Shown here: positions 1 through 11,439 of the stretch, piece after piece
How the letters are laid out: each line of letters begins with the position of its first letter
Position numbering within the stretch: position 1 is the stretch's first letter
NCBI RefSeq assembly: GCF_932526225.1
Contig: NC_064035.1
Coordinates: 9,783,296-9,847,295 of the forward strand
Direction of reading: 5' to 3'
From: Nematostella vectensis
Lineage: Eukaryota > Cnidaria > Anthozoa > Actiniaria > Edwardsiidae
Length of the DNA: 64,000 bases
Program-made: the position numbers and the translations under genes
Notes under the pieces: generated by a model
What the model saw: the letters and a program-made list of their open reading frames with translations, nothing else
The model's database searches: none
Told to the model about the DNA's origin: nothing

Positions 1-169
1 CAGATGTTTATCGCAACTTTGATTCAGGTCGTGATTCGTTTGGAGCCGTTTGTTTCTGTGTGTTCTTGTCGTCAGGTCGAGTCCATGTATGATTTCCATC
101 TTGTACGTATTCAGAATGTATTTGCGCAGTGGTTATGAGCAGCAATCTAATTGGGGTAACACAGAAACA

Positions 170-290
170 TTTAGAAAATATAGGGGGGACACAGCCACGC
201 CCCTACTGTTCATTTTCTCATAATTTCTGAAAATATTGGGGGGCACATGCCCCCCAGTACCTCACCCCCTGCTACGGCCCTGAACTGTTA
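170..290 (-). repeat. MITE end fragment (hAT-like terminus)
   Basis: Read on the minus strand the block begins CAGGGCCGTAGCAGGGGGTG and continues through a G-run/AT pattern in which a short motif (gaaaatat followed by a G-run and 'cac') occurs twice, at about 175-195 and 227-247. A CAGGG start is typical of hAT termini. No partner end was found nearby, so this is probably a fragment. The rest of 1-686 shows no gene; it is AT-rich with short A-runs. Confidence 0.35.
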
Positions 291-686
291 ACCGTAAGCG
301 TGGTTAAACCCGCGCGTAGTACACACTCGGTGTTTTTTCTGTTCATTGCAAATTGAGCATGTAAACCACAAAAAAAAAACTGTCACGTTTACTGTAAGAT
401 GATAAGGCCAGTTGAAAAACAAATTGCTAAACTACAATGCATGAAAAAAGTTTATCATAACAGCGAGGAAGATCCTGACATGGCGGTTTTGTCGTGTCTG
501 TCTCGTGGATAAAATTCGCTAAATTCGGTAACGAGGGAAGCAGTAGAAACCCAAGATGACCAAAAAGAAATCTAAGAAGTTCTATCACTGAAATCCTAGG
601 CCATTTATAGGCAGAATAATGTATGTTGGGTCCCTACTGTTCTCACCTTGCGTAATTTGATTTAGATCTAATCAAACTCCGAGTAA

Positions 687-940
687 ATGCAGGGGGTGTT
701 AAACCGCACTATTTTCGCTCAGCCCAACTCATTTCGCCTCTGCGTTTGGGATATTCAAGGGATTAACAGCAAAGAACTGGGGTTTAAACTCAAATTACGT
801 GAGGTAAATGACATATTTTTGCATCATGATATAATTGGAATTGTCGAAACGCATGCTGGACCTCTCGCAGATCTGTCAGTTTCTAACTTCAAAAATTTCG
901 TAAATGAAAATATATACCTTGCTGTCATGCTAATTGTATT
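687..940 (+). pseudogene. LINE endonuclease N-terminal fragment
   Basis: The reading frame from about 700 encodes the start of an AP-like (EEP) endonuclease of a non-LTR retrotransposon. The opening 'VWDIQGINSKELGFKLKL' and the later 'DIIGIVETHAG' contain the N of the first motif and the catalytic E of the ETH motif. Similarity stops near residue 80, where the frame runs into unrelated sequence that overlaps the antisense transposase scrap at 966-1510. No reverse transcriptase follows in this copy, so it is a truncated relic. Confidence 0.6.
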
Positions 941-965
941 TCTATCTTTTCTGTGCAAAACCGCA

Positions 966-1510
966 TCACGTACCTTCATTTGCTTGTGCTACGCCAGCGG
1001 CGACTCTTACATCATTGGACTCGCTTCCACCATAGTACCGTATTTTCAGGGATTTTGTTCCGATTATTGCGTTTACGGCCTCATTCATCTGGGAGGATGA
1101 TAAGGGGGCCACCTTCTTCACCATTTCGTGGGTTGAGAACTTTCTTATGATGTCGTCAAGACAACCTCTCAGCGCTTCGCCTTTTAGATTTTCTCCGTTC
1201 GAGAGGTCAGTGTGCTTGTACGCCGCTGGATCTTTGTGGTAACCACACCAACTTGCGTTGCACAGGGCGTGGTCGCCACATGAGTGTGGCACTATGGATT
1301 CCAGGGCACATTTGAGGCCGATCTCGTCATTCCTATTCTGGTAGAGAGCGTACGCGAAGCATTTCTCAAGGTAAGCAATGACGCCATCTGAGAGAGTACT
1401 TCCAGAGACGCCGCCCTTCAGCGTGGCCTTCGCTTTATATAATTCGCCACCAAACGACCGCTTGACGTGCGTGAAGTCAGCATGTTTTTCGATGTCGTAT
1501 GCTGTATAGA
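966..1510 (-). pseudogene. Mutator-like transposase fragment
   Basis: On the minus strand the frame runs from about 1510 to 966. Visible motifs are 'DFTHVKRSFGGEL', then 'PHSCGDHALCNASWCGYHKD' and 'APLSSSQMNEAVNAIIGTK', ending near 'YYGGSESNDVRVAAGVAQ'. This His/Cys pattern followed by the QMNE and GGSES blocks resembles the Mutator-like transposase domain protein common in cnidarian genomes. That assignment is from memory of the family and is moderately sure. Both ends of the protein are missing, and no terminal inverted repeats were located. 1511-1844 shows no further recognisable coding. Confidence 0.5.
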
Positions 1511-1898
1511 AAAAGAGGTTGCCTTTGTATCAAGCGCATACTATCTTCATTACACGTACAAAGTCAAGGGCTGGGGGATGTACTCTGCTCCTGATTGGAT
1601 ATAGGGGTATCTCCAAGGGTGTGTAACCTTGACCGTATTTAGGACAGAAGTAACATGGTATAGTTACAAGGATTGATAATAATTGTTTACGTCGGAGGAA
1701 GAGTTGTGTCTGCCAGCTGACCGTCGTCAAGGTCGGTTGTCCTTGGAGCTCTGGAGGGAAAATTTGTTAAGCCGTCAGGCTTTCTTCCCTTCCTGCTCGT
1801 CTATTTGCTCTTCAATGTCGTATATGTATTATCTGTAATAGTGTGTTCATTGAAGGAAGTGAATATTCAATTTATAAAAGTGCTTTGGCACTGTTGGT

Positions 1899-2731
1899 AT
1901 GGCTAGCGACCTCAAGGCGATCGAGGACCTCCTCGATAGAAAATTCGACGAGAAGCTACGGCCCATGAAATCAAGCCTCAAAGATCTATCCTCACAACTG
2001 GCGGAGGCTGTGAACTCGCTTGCTTTTCTGCACGACCAATGTGATATACTAACCAAAAAAGTGAAGTTTCTTGAGTCAAGGAACACAAGTCTCGAAACGG
2101 AGGACAAGCTAATTAAAGTGGAACTCAACAAAATGGCGGGAGATTTGAATACTAAGAAGAAGTCCCTCGACGACATAGAACAGTACTCGAGGAGGGATTG
2201 TTTAGAGATTAAAGGCGTTCCGTTAACACCTACGGAGAACACGAACGACGTAGTAAAAGAGGTAGGAGAGCTTATGGAAGTCGAAATCTTAGAAGAAGAC
2301 ATAAGCACAAGCCACAGCTACCGGCTCCGAGACCGAATCCCAACCAGCGCCCAGCTAAGCCAGGAGTACACGTTAACACGCCGACTGCATCAATTATTGT
2401 CAAATTTGCACGCAGAGATGTTCGAGACCGATTTTATGCCGGTCGGAAACATCTCCGAGATAAATCCGTACGGGACATTGGTCTCACGCGGTCCGATAAC
2501 AAGATCTACATTTCGGAAAGTTTGAGTCCAGGCAACAGGGAGCTGTTCAAGGCGGCGTTAAGCGCCAGGCATGATCTGAAGTTCAAGTACATTTGGACGC
2601 AGAATGGAAAAGTGTTCCTGAGGAAAAATAAAGACAGCCAAGCTGTGCTTATCAGTAAATCACAGGATTCACTCCACCTCAAGCAACGAGAAGACCACGA
2701 TTCACAAGAGGTAGAGTCAGCAAACTTTTAA
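1899..2731 (+). pseudogene. LINE ORF1 protein, frameshifted
   Basis: The first ~100 residues have heptad-like Leu/Lys/Glu spacing (coiled coil), followed by 'QYSRRDCLEIKGVPL', the signature of ORF1 proteins in cnidarian CR1/L2 elements. A frameshift near 2340-2380 breaks the ORF. The C-terminal part resumes in another frame with 'IYISESLSPGNRELFKAAL' and 'FKYIWTQNGKVFLRK', a compact C-terminal domain typical of these proteins. ORF1 products bind element RNA in the cytoplasmic RNP (family knowledge). The stop at 2729-2731 is 38 bp before the ORF2 start. Confidence 0.7.
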
Positions 2732-2769
2732 GTTTGCCTGTTAAAACAGGCACGTAAGTCTAGTACGTA

Positions 2770-3512
2770 TTGATGTCTAATTTAAATGAAGATTCCTGTC
2801 GAACCTGTCGACAGTCACTCAAGAAGGGCGATAAGGCTATTGAATGTGACAAGTGCATATGTTGGTTTCACCTAAAATGCACATGCTTATCGGTCAAAGA
2901 ATTTAGATATATATCGAAAACAAATGAATTTTGGTTATGTGAATCGTGCCGCTCAGAAACTTTTCCATTCAATAGCTTAATTAAGCCTGAACTTCTTGAT
3001 TTATCATACAATTCGAATTCTAGCTGTCTCTGCTCTAAGAGCTTATCAATTGACTATTTAAAAGAACTACCGAGATTTGAGATCTTGTCAAAATTAGGCA
3101 ACAAAACTAAAAATTTCCCTACTCCTTCCAACGAAGACTCCTCAGACAGTTTACCCTGTGGAGTAAACTTTAAATACTATTCAGCCCATGATTTTCATAG
3201 TAGTACCGAAATTAGTCAATCAATTTGCCACAATACATTTTCGGTTATGCATTGTAACATCAGAAGCCTATCTGCTTTCACTCATTGTTAGCCGAGCTGA
3301 AGCACCCGTTTAATGCCATTGGGTTCTCCGAAATCAAGTATAATAAGGACCGTGTTTACAGTACATTTAATACGGGGCTAGAAGGCTATGATTTTATTTT
3401 TGAACCATGTAATACGGAGGCAGGCAGAGTAGGTTTCTGGATAGAAATCGAAAACAAAAAAATCAAAACACTTTATGTGGTGTTGCTTACCGACACCCCA
3501 ATTCAGAAATAG
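2770..3512 (+). pseudogene. LINE ORF2 N-terminus: PHD finger plus endonuclease start
   Basis: The frame opens MMSNLNEDSCRTC and shows a PHD finger: paired cysteines (CRTC, CDKC), then 'CWFHLKC' and a final 'CESC'. A linker leads to 'FSVMHCNIRSL', the first motif of the EEP endonuclease. The frame breaks at about 3288; the adjacent frame continues with 'LKHPFNAIGFSEI' (catalytic E) and 'GLEGYDFIFEPC'. The endonuclease then stops at 3512 and its C-terminal two thirds are absent. PHD fingers at the start of ORF2 are known in several CR1-group LINEs. Confidence 0.7.
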
Positions 3513-3559
3513 AAAACTTCACAAACACGCTGTACTAAACTCATGTAACTCATGCTGTA

Positions 3560-4747
3560 CTAAGCGTTGTTGACAAAATACAGGAAGCCATAGAATTGGG
3601 CCAATTTTCGTGCGGACTTTTCATTGACCTTAGTAAAGCTTTTGATACTGTAGACCACTCGATTCTTTTACGCAAACTCGAACATTATGGAATTCGTGGC
3701 ATCGCGTATGACTGGTTTTCTTCCTATCTTACAAATCGAAAACAGTTCACACAAATTGGAAGCAGCAAATCTTCACTGAGCTCCATCTCCTACGGAGTTC
3801 CCCAAGGGTCTGTGCTTGGTCCGGTTCTTTTTCTACTATACATTAACGACTTTAACAACTCCTCCCAAACTTTAACATATTTGCAGATAATTCCAATTTA
3901 TTCTATTCAAACAAAAACCTAACCAATTTAGAATCTACCGTGAATTACGAACTAAAACATATATATATACGTGGCTCTGTGCCAATAAACTCTCTCTAAA
4001 TATAGATAAAACTAACTTTGTGTTATTCCATTCTCCTCAGAAAAAAGTAACTCATCCTATAAAACTAAAGATAAACAATAAACCAATCAAATCAGAAAAA
4101 CACATAAAATATTAGGAATAATGATTGACTCACATCTTAACTGGAAATGCCACATAACGGAGCTTTGCAAAAAACTTAAACGTAATCTAGGAGCACTCTC
4201 AAAGATACGTTACTTTGTCAACATTAACATTTTGAAACAACTATATTATTCACTTGTTTTACCCCATATAACGTACGGAATTTTAATATGGGGCAACACC
4301 TAAAGTACAACACTGAAACCTCTCTTTTGAATGCAAAAACGTGCGATACGAATTATGACTTTTTCTAAATTCGATGCCTCATCTTCCCCCATCTTCAAAC
4401 AACTAGGACTTCTCAAGGTTAAAGATATAGTTTACTTCCACACAGCGCTATTTTTGTACCAATACCACGCTGGAACTCTCCCCACAACTTTTGACTCTTT
4501 CTTTCATATAATTTCCCACAATTACAACACCCGACTTTCTGCCAAATCTAGTTACACCCTACCTAAAGCACGAACCAACTACGGGAAATTCAACATCAGA
4601 TTTAGAGGTGTACAAATTTGGAACGAACTCATCAAAAATAACAAAGACCTAAATTTGAAATCCTTAAAAAAAAAAAATTATCAGGCGACATGGTCGCCAC
4701 ATATTAACCTACTCACATCTTCACCTGTAACCCATACTATCACCTAA
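3560..4747 (+). pseudogene. LINE reverse transcriptase, broken
   Basis: The palm is clear: 'GLFIDLSKAFDTVDH' (first catalytic Asp), 'YGVPQGSVLGPVLF', then a box that reads FADN instead of the usual FADD at about 3885-3896. Thumb and C-terminal parts follow in shifted frames at 4100-4303 ('LGIMIDSHLNWKCHI') and 4331-4747 ('MQKRAIRIMTF', 'YNTRLSAKSSY'). Frame changes near 3880-4110 and a stop at about 4301 interrupt it. The aspartate-to-asparagine change in the catalytic pair would itself be expected to abolish polymerisation. Confidence 0.8.
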
Positions 4748-5115
4748 TTCTTGGCCATATATTCCTTCCTTCCTTTTGTCTTTTACTGTTTCCGCTCTGC
4801 TTGTACCAGCTTGTATTCTTGTTGTATCCTTGTCGTGTCTCTATATCTGTGTTTTTCTAGTACGTTCTTGCTTGTGCACACAGCCTCCAGATCTCCAAAC
4901 TAGGATTTTTCCCTAACATTTAAGTGCACCCTAGCCCGTTTAGCTCTCAAGCTATTCTAGGGTGCCCGCACCGAAGCATTGTCCCCCCTTGGTATGCAAC
5001 TCTAGTTTTTTTTTCTCCTCTCCCTCTCAATATATATATGAATATAAAAAGAAAGAAAAAAAGAAAAAGAAGAGTAATATTATATCTCTAATGAAAAAAA
5101 AAGAAAAAAAAAACC
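4748..5115 (+). other. LINE 3' untranslated region and A-rich tail
   Basis: Non-coding sequence after the RT stop, with a pyrimidine-rich stretch, a short self-complementary block around 4931-4963 (gcaccctagc / gctattctagggtgc) and a terminal A/AG-rich run from about 5040. This is consistent with the 3' end of the LINE. The hairpin might be the 3' recognition structure, which is inference only. Confidence 0.45.
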
Positions 5116-5413
5116 TATGTAACACTTAATTTTGTGTGAAAATAAAAAGAACCATCTTAAATGGTATAAAAATAAAAAGTTAGACAGATGGGGTGAACGC
5201 CTTCGCCCAGCTCCGCCTAAAGCTAAACTCGAGTTTTATTGTAAATGCCATATCACAACACTAATTCGGGCAGAAAAGAAGAAGCATCATCTCTCCAGGT
5301 TGAGGGAGGGGGGGGACTCCATGAAAGTAGACAGGGTTATTGTCCTATTGTGTAAACTTCTACCAAATACCATCCCTTAGGTATAGGAATATCAAAGACT
5401 TTGCAAATCAAAA

Positions 5414-6673
5414 ATGTCATCTGCAGAAAAGACAAGTATACAAACAGCTATTTCAAAATCCCATGACTTGGTTGCAGAGGGGCCCTTGTACATTTGTAGT
5501 TGTTGTGATCAGCTATATAGGCATGGTGTTATAAATTCTAAGTATCTCCGAGAGTCAAATCCTGATATTAGTAGATATCTTTCTAATAAGAGAAGCATTA
5601 GAGATACCGAGTGGGTTTGCAAAACTTGCAATAGCCATTTAATCAATAATGACATCCTGTCATGTGCTACTTTCAATGGGCTGGTATTTCCAGAAAAGCC
5701 AACATTTTTTTATTTGAATGAATTATAATGTCGATTACTAGCCCCTAGGATTGCTTTTCAAAAGCTGATGCAAGCCCCCAGGGGAAAACAATTAAACATT
5801 CATGGTAATATAGTTAATGTTCCTGCTGATGTAGCTAATACGGTCAGTATGTTACCACGCTTATCAAGTCAGGATCACACAATTAAAGTAAATTTAAAAA
5901 GAAAGCTGCAATATAAAAGTTCAGCATTGCCATTGAATATAAGACCAAATAAAAAATTACAAGCAGCGAATGAGTGGTTAATGAGTAATAGTAATTGCTT
6001 TTAATCCACAGTGGGCTATACAATATGCTAAAGAAATTGAGCAGCATCAGAATGTTTATGAAAGCACTTGTGACCAATTATCAATATCTATTGAAAGCAG
6101 CGACTGTGAGGAACTGGAGACGAAATACCTGCTGGTGCCACTGATACTATGTTAACATCGACTGACTTTTTCGAAGACAATGAACGGCAGCATGTATTGA
6201 ATGTTGCACCAGGAGAAGGTAATCGGCCCTGAAGTATATTCAGGGATTAATTATCAGAAGAACTAGCATATCCAGGAATATTTCTCGGTGAAGCAAGAGC
6301 TCTAAAAAAGCAAATTTATTATAGTGATATTTGTAAATCAGAGTTGAAAAGGTCAGATAGAAGAGCAGCTATGTGTGTTGAAAACATTTTTTTCAAGGCA
6401 AAAAAAATGGAAATGAAAATTCTTCTAGGCAAGGCGACTATTGCACTCAGAAAATGTAAGGGGAATAATAGAAATATTAATGCAAATCAGTTAAAGCAGG
6501 CAGGTGCAATAGATAGGTTGATTCATTATGATGAGGGTTTCAAGTTCCTAAGGGCATTACGTGAAGACATTTCCTTTGATCTTAAAGTGACAGAGGAAAA
6601 CTATCTCCTTGCTATAAGTACATCAATAAATGCTCCCACTGTATTCTTGAAGAGAAATCCTGATGAACTATAA
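5414..6673 (+). pseudogene. Helitron Rep N-terminal region
   Basis: The first frame has paired cysteines (CSCC, CKTC) and 'NGLVFPEKP', a well-known Helitron N-terminal string. The next (5768-6004) gives 'MQAPRGKQLNIHGNIVNVP' and 'NIRPNKK', and 6240-6340 gives 'SEELAYPGIFLGEA'. The frame at 6344-6673 continues with 'KRSDRRAAMCVENIFFKAKK'. These blocks precede the HUH nuclease in intact elements. At least three stops or frameshifts separate them. The expected HUH strand (His-x-His) between about 6670 and 6730 is missing. Confidence 0.7.
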
Positions 6674-6699
6674 GGATCAACAACTATAATCCTAATTGC

Positions 6700-7258
6700 C
6701 TAAAGGCTTGGAGGGCTAACATGGATATCCAATTTGTACTTGATGTTTAAGGAAGTGCTGTTTATATAGTAAACTACATTTCAAAAGGGACAAAAAGGAA
6801 TGAGTGATCTGCTACGGGAAGCTTGCACTGAAGCTAGAAATGGCAATTCCTCTATTAAGCAACAAGTTAGGGATATTGGTAGTAGATTTGTGAATAATGT
6901 TGAAATAAGTGCCCAAGAAGCTGTTTATACTGTATTGCAACTGCCAATAAGAAAGTCATCCAGGGATATAGTATTAATTAATACATCACCTCCTGAGGAG
7001 AGAGTTGAGCTTTTGAAGCCACTGAATGATATAAAAGAAATGGATGATGATTGTGAGGAAATATATACAAGTGGTTTGCTTAAAAGATATTGCAAGCGAC
7101 CAGCAAAACTAGAGAAACTGACACTAGCAGACTGGGCTGCCTGGTATGATAATACTGGTAAGCCATATGTAAAGCCATCAAATGAAAAGGACCCTGATGG
7201 TTTTCAGTCAGAGAGATTTATTGATCATTTTGAAAATGATGATGATGAATTTGCTTAG
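6700..7258 (+). pseudogene. Helitron region between Rep and helicase
   Basis: A short block at about 6690-6800 reads 'AWRANMDIQFVLDV' and, after a stop, 'VNYISKGTKRNE'. The open frame from 6800 continues 'MSDLLREACTEARNGN', 'VEISAQEAVYTVLQLPI' and 'SSRDIVLINTSPPEERV'. These are standard conserved blocks between the nuclease and helicase domains of animal Helitrons. The frame ends in an acidic tail at 7258. 7259-7606 is degraded and holds no continuous coding. Confidence 0.7.
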
Positions 7259-7606
7259 TCTGAAAAATGAATCTAGTATAACTAAAAAAAGGAAAAAAAG
7301 CAAGGGTTATAAGTGTGTGGTTCAAAAAGGAAGCAGAACCAGAAAAGCATTACCGTGAGTTAATAATGCTTTTTACATCATGGAGAAATAAAGAAACAGA
7401 CTAACTTTGGTCTTGTTCCTCTTATCAACAGCGATACAAAGCAATAGCTAAACTAATTGACAAGTAAATGGAGCAGTATGCTGTATGTAATGATGATTTT
7501 GATGAGATACAGCGGATATCAATGCATTAGAAGAAAGCTATGACACAATAGCACCTTGTACTCAGAATATTGAGCAGCATTAAACAATGCTGTAGGTGAT
7601 CAGGAC

Positions 7607-8290
7607 TTGCATCCTGACTTCAATGAGAATTACAATTTGTCAGATGATATAGGGATTCCATCAGTTGATACCACTGAGCCATTAATACTACATGAGTTAG
7701 AAGATGACGAGTATAGAAATATGGTGCAGATGCTGAATAAAGAACAGAGAGAATTCTTCTATCACGTGCTACATCTTATTAAGATATCTGATTTTGGAAT
7801 ATCTCTAGCTCAGCATACAACAAGACAACTGCTCACTTCGATTCGTACTGTAGACTAAACTTTATTCTTTAATTCAGATAATTATATAGTATACACCTTT
7901 GACCTTATATGGCATAACAATCACTTGTCACGCAAATGGTGCTAGTAATGTGATTAAACTTATACAAGTTAATCAGCACTCTGGTCGACCATCTGGCATA
8001 ATCTGGGTAAAGTCTGACCATGCAGATGTTGGTGTGAAAACAAGGTACAAAAATAGACAGCTTTATGTCAATAATATTGATCCCTCATGGACTCCAATCA
8101 AACCTGTCACAACACAATTTGCAGTTGAAAGAAATGGAACTGTACAAGTTGTTAGGAAACAATTTCCTCTTAGACCTGCAGCTGCAAAAACAATTCATAG
8201 ATCACAAGGTGACACTGAAAGTCAAATAGTGGTTAACTTTGAAACAAGACGAACCATACCTCACATTCATTATGTTGGGTTAAGTTAAGG
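7607..8290 (+). pseudogene. Helitron helicase remnants (PIF1-like)
   Basis: The block 7607-7858 ends 'LNKEQREFFYHVLHLIK', the segment just before helicase motif I. The Walker A block that should follow is absent. The next frame (7899-8288) holds the helicase C-terminus: 'GASNVIKLIQVNQHSG', then 'LRPAAAKTIHRSQGDT', which is motif VI of PIF1-like helicases. Much of the ATPase core, including motifs I to IV, is deleted, so the product cannot be active. Confidence 0.7.
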
Positions 8291-9101
8291 GTGAAAACTA
8301 TTGAAGGTCTGCACATCACTCAACTCTGTGAAGATAAGATAGCTGTCAATCCAGCTGTCCAAGAGGAAATGGCACGGCTCAGAACAGAAGGAAATAATCT
8401 TGATTTATGCATCTCGCCTATATATGATGCTAAAGAATCAGCTATTAAGATATGTTTTCTGAATGCCCGATCTTTGCATAAACACATCAATGATATACGT
8501 GCAGACTTGAATTACTTAAGTACAGATGTCACAATTCAGAAACACGATTTGCCCAAACAGATGACAATGACATGTATAGTATTGACAACTACAGTTTATT
8601 TCGTAACGATGCGACATCAATCACAATCAAAGACCATATGGTGGGACCGCAATATACAGCCGTATTGATTACTATCCTGGGTATCCATATTCCTATAATC
8701 GCAATAGAATAGAGGTAACAGTCAATAGACTAATGATAGCCCCACATATAACTGTTATTGCTATATACCGCTCCCCTGCTGTTCCTCTAAGAACTTTATG
8801 CATAACTCTGGAGGCAATTTTAATGTTGCCATTGACAGCCCTGAAAATATTAATTAATTATTATTATTTTATTAATATTTATTTTAATGTTGACTGGTTA
8901 AATATTTCAGAGAGAGCATCTCTTTACAATATTTTTGTAATTAGAGAACATTACAGGCAGCTGATGTCATGCTACACTACAGATAATAAAACATGCATAG
9001 ATCACATTTACACAAATATCCCAGAAAGTGTAAAAGCCAATCCATTAGAGACTTACTTCTCTGATCATCATAAAGCAGTTTGTGCATTGCTTACAATTTA
9101 G
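8291..9101 (+). pseudogene. Helentron C-terminal endonuclease domain
   Basis: After the helicase end ('VNPAVQEEMARLR') the same frame enters 'ICFLNARSLHKHINDIRADL', the first motif of an AP-type endonuclease. Later pieces in other frames are 'LMIAPHITVIAIYRSP' (8733 onward) and 'CIDHIYTNIP' then 'YFSDHHKAVCALL' near 9090, where SDH is the catalytic C-terminal motif. The middle is shortened and frameshifted. This fusion is thought to derive from a CR1-like LINE in the ancestor of Helentrons. Confidence 0.7.
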
Positions 9102-9789
9102 TATATAAATAATGTATAGTATCCCGGATTCTGACATAACAGAACTTGTTTTACACAATCTTTATACAGCAATCATCCGTTTTCCAACAGTACTCAGTAA
9201 CACTAAGTGTCATGAACGCACAGCTATGACGTTTTTATTTATTATTGTTATTTTACTTTATTCCAATTTATAGTTGGAACCAACATGGAATCGCCAACTA
9301 CATCAAGGTAAGATGAACTGGAATATCACTAACTGCAATTTTTTACCTTAGCGTAAGATACACATTTAGGAATATCAGGCATTTTCTCTTAAATAACATT
9401 TTTTTTTGTCTTGTCAACAGAAAAAAACGAGGACACGCCTACAAGTAACCAACAATACATATTACCAACATAATGTTAACAAATGATTTAGAGTGGACGA
9501 GTGTCGAAAACAAGTTACACTTGGTTTAGTCAGCATTTCTATTGGTCGAGAGCAAAGTCTTTTCTATTTCACTAAAATAGAATTGCAAACTAAATGAAAA
9601 CACAATCTCTCCGTGCACCCCTAACTTATTCTCTCTATATATCCCAAAATAACTCTTAGTGATTATCGCCGTAAACAGTCAGTCAAATATAGATAAAATA
9701 GGTATTTGAATATTTTTACTTACAAGGAAATATTTTTATACACATAAGTATATTTTTTTATTTACACTTTATTCTTAATTTTATTTATG
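9102..9789. other. AT-rich non-coding interval
   Basis: No open frame or domain is recognisable. The stretch is AT-rich with T-runs. It may include the decayed 3' terminus of the Helentron, but no hairpin-plus-terminus could be fixed by eye. Confidence 0.4.
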
Positions 9790-10848
9790 CAGCTCTTGAA
9801 GGTCAAATTCAGGAGTTAACAGAAGTAAAAACAGCAAATAACAGGAAAAGAACCAGCTGTTTTAAACTCAATTTGCAAACTTCATCAACGGATACTGTCC
9901 AGATGGTATGTTATTCTCCCAAGAAAAGAAAGACTCTTCAGCCACACTTCCAAGCTAAAAGTCCTGTTAAGTTAGAAGCTTTGAAAAAGAAGGACAAAGA
10001 ATATACGATCGACAAAAATGCCCAAATCGTACAATCTAAGGAGGTCCACTTTGAGTTTAATAATTCACTCGATGATCACTTGCTTACAATAGAACAGGCG
10101 CTTGGTAGCAACAAGTACACAAAGGTCGATCTCAAAGGCAAAATCATGACGAACCAAGCAAAAGATAATAAAGGACAACAATGAAACTTACAAAATCGAC
10201 AGTTTCTTAGCAGATCAGAGTGACTCCATAAAATTAGTTTTATGGGTAGACAAGATCGAAGAGGTAGTTGCTGGTAAATCATACCATTTCCAAAACCTCA
10301 CCGTTAGAGTTTATCAAGATGAGAAATATGTGAACACATACCCGAACACGTCAATCAAGGAAATAGACGAAAATATCAACCTGAACTTGGATACACCGGA
10401 AATCCAAAGTAACCTCTTAAAGGGACAAATTATCGGCGTTAGACAGGTAAAGTGAAACAGGTCCTGCTTAATCTGCAACCACATTTGCACCAAGCTTGAT
10501 GACACAGAAGAAGATATGTTTACATGTGGACATTGTCATATGACAACCCTCAAATCTCTTTGTCAAGAAAAAGTAGTTTGCAGTATTATGATAAAAAGCG
10601 AGAAAGAAACAGCCGCTTACGTCTGTTTCAATGATGCTATTCAAAGTTTCTTATCAATTGTCAACTGCACCAGGGCTTCGAGCGATATTGATACAACTGA
10701 AATAAAAAGTCTTCTATTGACAGCAGGGAAACAAGTAATGATAGCTGATAAAGCCTCGAAAGTACATAATTTCAGTTTATTACATTGTAACACGATTCTG
10801 AGAACATTATGTCAAAACCCTTACGTTTTGACTGAAGATCTATTTTGA
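9790..10848 (+). pseudogene. RPA-like single-strand DNA-binding protein (Helitron-associated)
   Basis: The frame to 10181 contains 'TVQMVCYSPKKRKTLQ'; after a frameshift near 10185 the protein continues with 'YKIDSFLADQSDSIKLVLW' and 'KSYHFQNLTVRVYQDEKYV', typical of an OB-fold. An in-frame TGA lies near 10453. Then come a zinc-ribbon pair (CLIC and CGHC) and 'LCQEKVVCSIMIKSE', ending at 10848. RPA-like proteins that bind single-stranded DNA are a known accessory gene of Helitrons, which supports a link to the element upstream. It is disabled by one frameshift and one stop. Confidence 0.65.
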
Positions 10849-11001
10849 CTTTGATATGTACTCTTCACGTTTTATTCACATTCGTTTAGATAAAAGGAAA
10901 TGCCCACAAAACCCTTACGTCATATACTGAAGATCTATTTGGACTTTGATATGTACTGTTCACGTTTTATTCACATTCGTTTAGATTAAAGTGAATGCCC
11001 A
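10814..11001 (+). repeat. Tandem duplication, ~93 bp unit
   Basis: Two adjacent copies (10814-10905 and 10907-11001) share 'gaagatctatttt/ggact' and 'cacgttttattcacattcg' with few differences. The first copy overlaps the C-terminal codons of the RPA-like relic, so the duplication arose from the element's 3' end. Confidence 0.85.
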
Positions 11002-11218
11002 ACATAGTTTTCTACAAGTTTTTGGGCCTCCACCGTTGCACAACAATATCAACTTCCATTGTTCAAAATTCAAAATAACTTTTAGCCAAATGTTTATAAA
11101 CGTATTTTTATGGCTAATTGATATTTGCTGTAAACGTTCCAGTTGATATAAGTTATATAATAAATGTTTACAAGTGTCAAATGATTAAATCACTAAGCAC
11201 TGGACAATGGCATTACAA

Positions 11219-11237
11219 CCCCCCCCCCCCCCCCCCT
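11219..11237 (+). repeat. Poly-C run
   Basis: An uninterrupted C homopolymer of about 19 bases. Similar C or G runs occur near 15450, 23690, 27230, 54335 and 54810. Flanking sequence 11002-11440 shows no gene. Confidence 0.8.
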
Positions 11238-11439
11238 TCCCCCATCACACACACAAAAATATCCAAACAATTTTAGACTGAACAAAAGTTTAATGAGAAA
11301 ACAATCGCCATTCAATAAAGCTCATCTACATCATCAAGTGTGTCTAGTTTAGCAACATTGCAGTAGCTACATGCACGCATTGCGAGCCTATTTTTTCTTT
11401 TTGTCCTTTGTTGACCAAGTGTTAGTTCAAGAGGTGATC

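Larger units (their letters stand above)
1845..5115 (+). mobile_element. Degenerate L2/CR1-type LINE retrotransposon
   Basis: A non-LTR retrotransposon lies in one orientation: coiled-coil ORF1 (1899-2731), ORF2 beginning with a PHD finger and endonuclease (2770-3512), reverse transcriptase (about 3560-4747), then a 3' region ending in A-rich sequence near 5115. The PHD-EN-RT order with no RNase H points to the CR1/L2 group. The copy is dead: there is a frameshift in ORF1, the EN-RT linker is deleted, the RT has several frameshifts or stops, and the RT active-site box is altered. Element ends and target-site duplication were not resolved. Confidence 0.8.
5400..9101 (+). mobile_element. Decayed Helentron-type Helitron
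   Basis: Successive frames on the plus strand match, in order, the N-terminal cysteine-rich region, the pre-helicase region, the helicase C-terminus and a C-terminal AP-like endonuclease of a Helitron2/Helentron RepHel-EN protein. Fusion of helicase to endonuclease is the mark of the Helentron group. The HUH nuclease core and helicase motif I could not be found and appear deleted. Element termini were not identified. The RPA-like relic at 9790-10848 in the same orientation may be its second gene. Confidence 0.75.
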
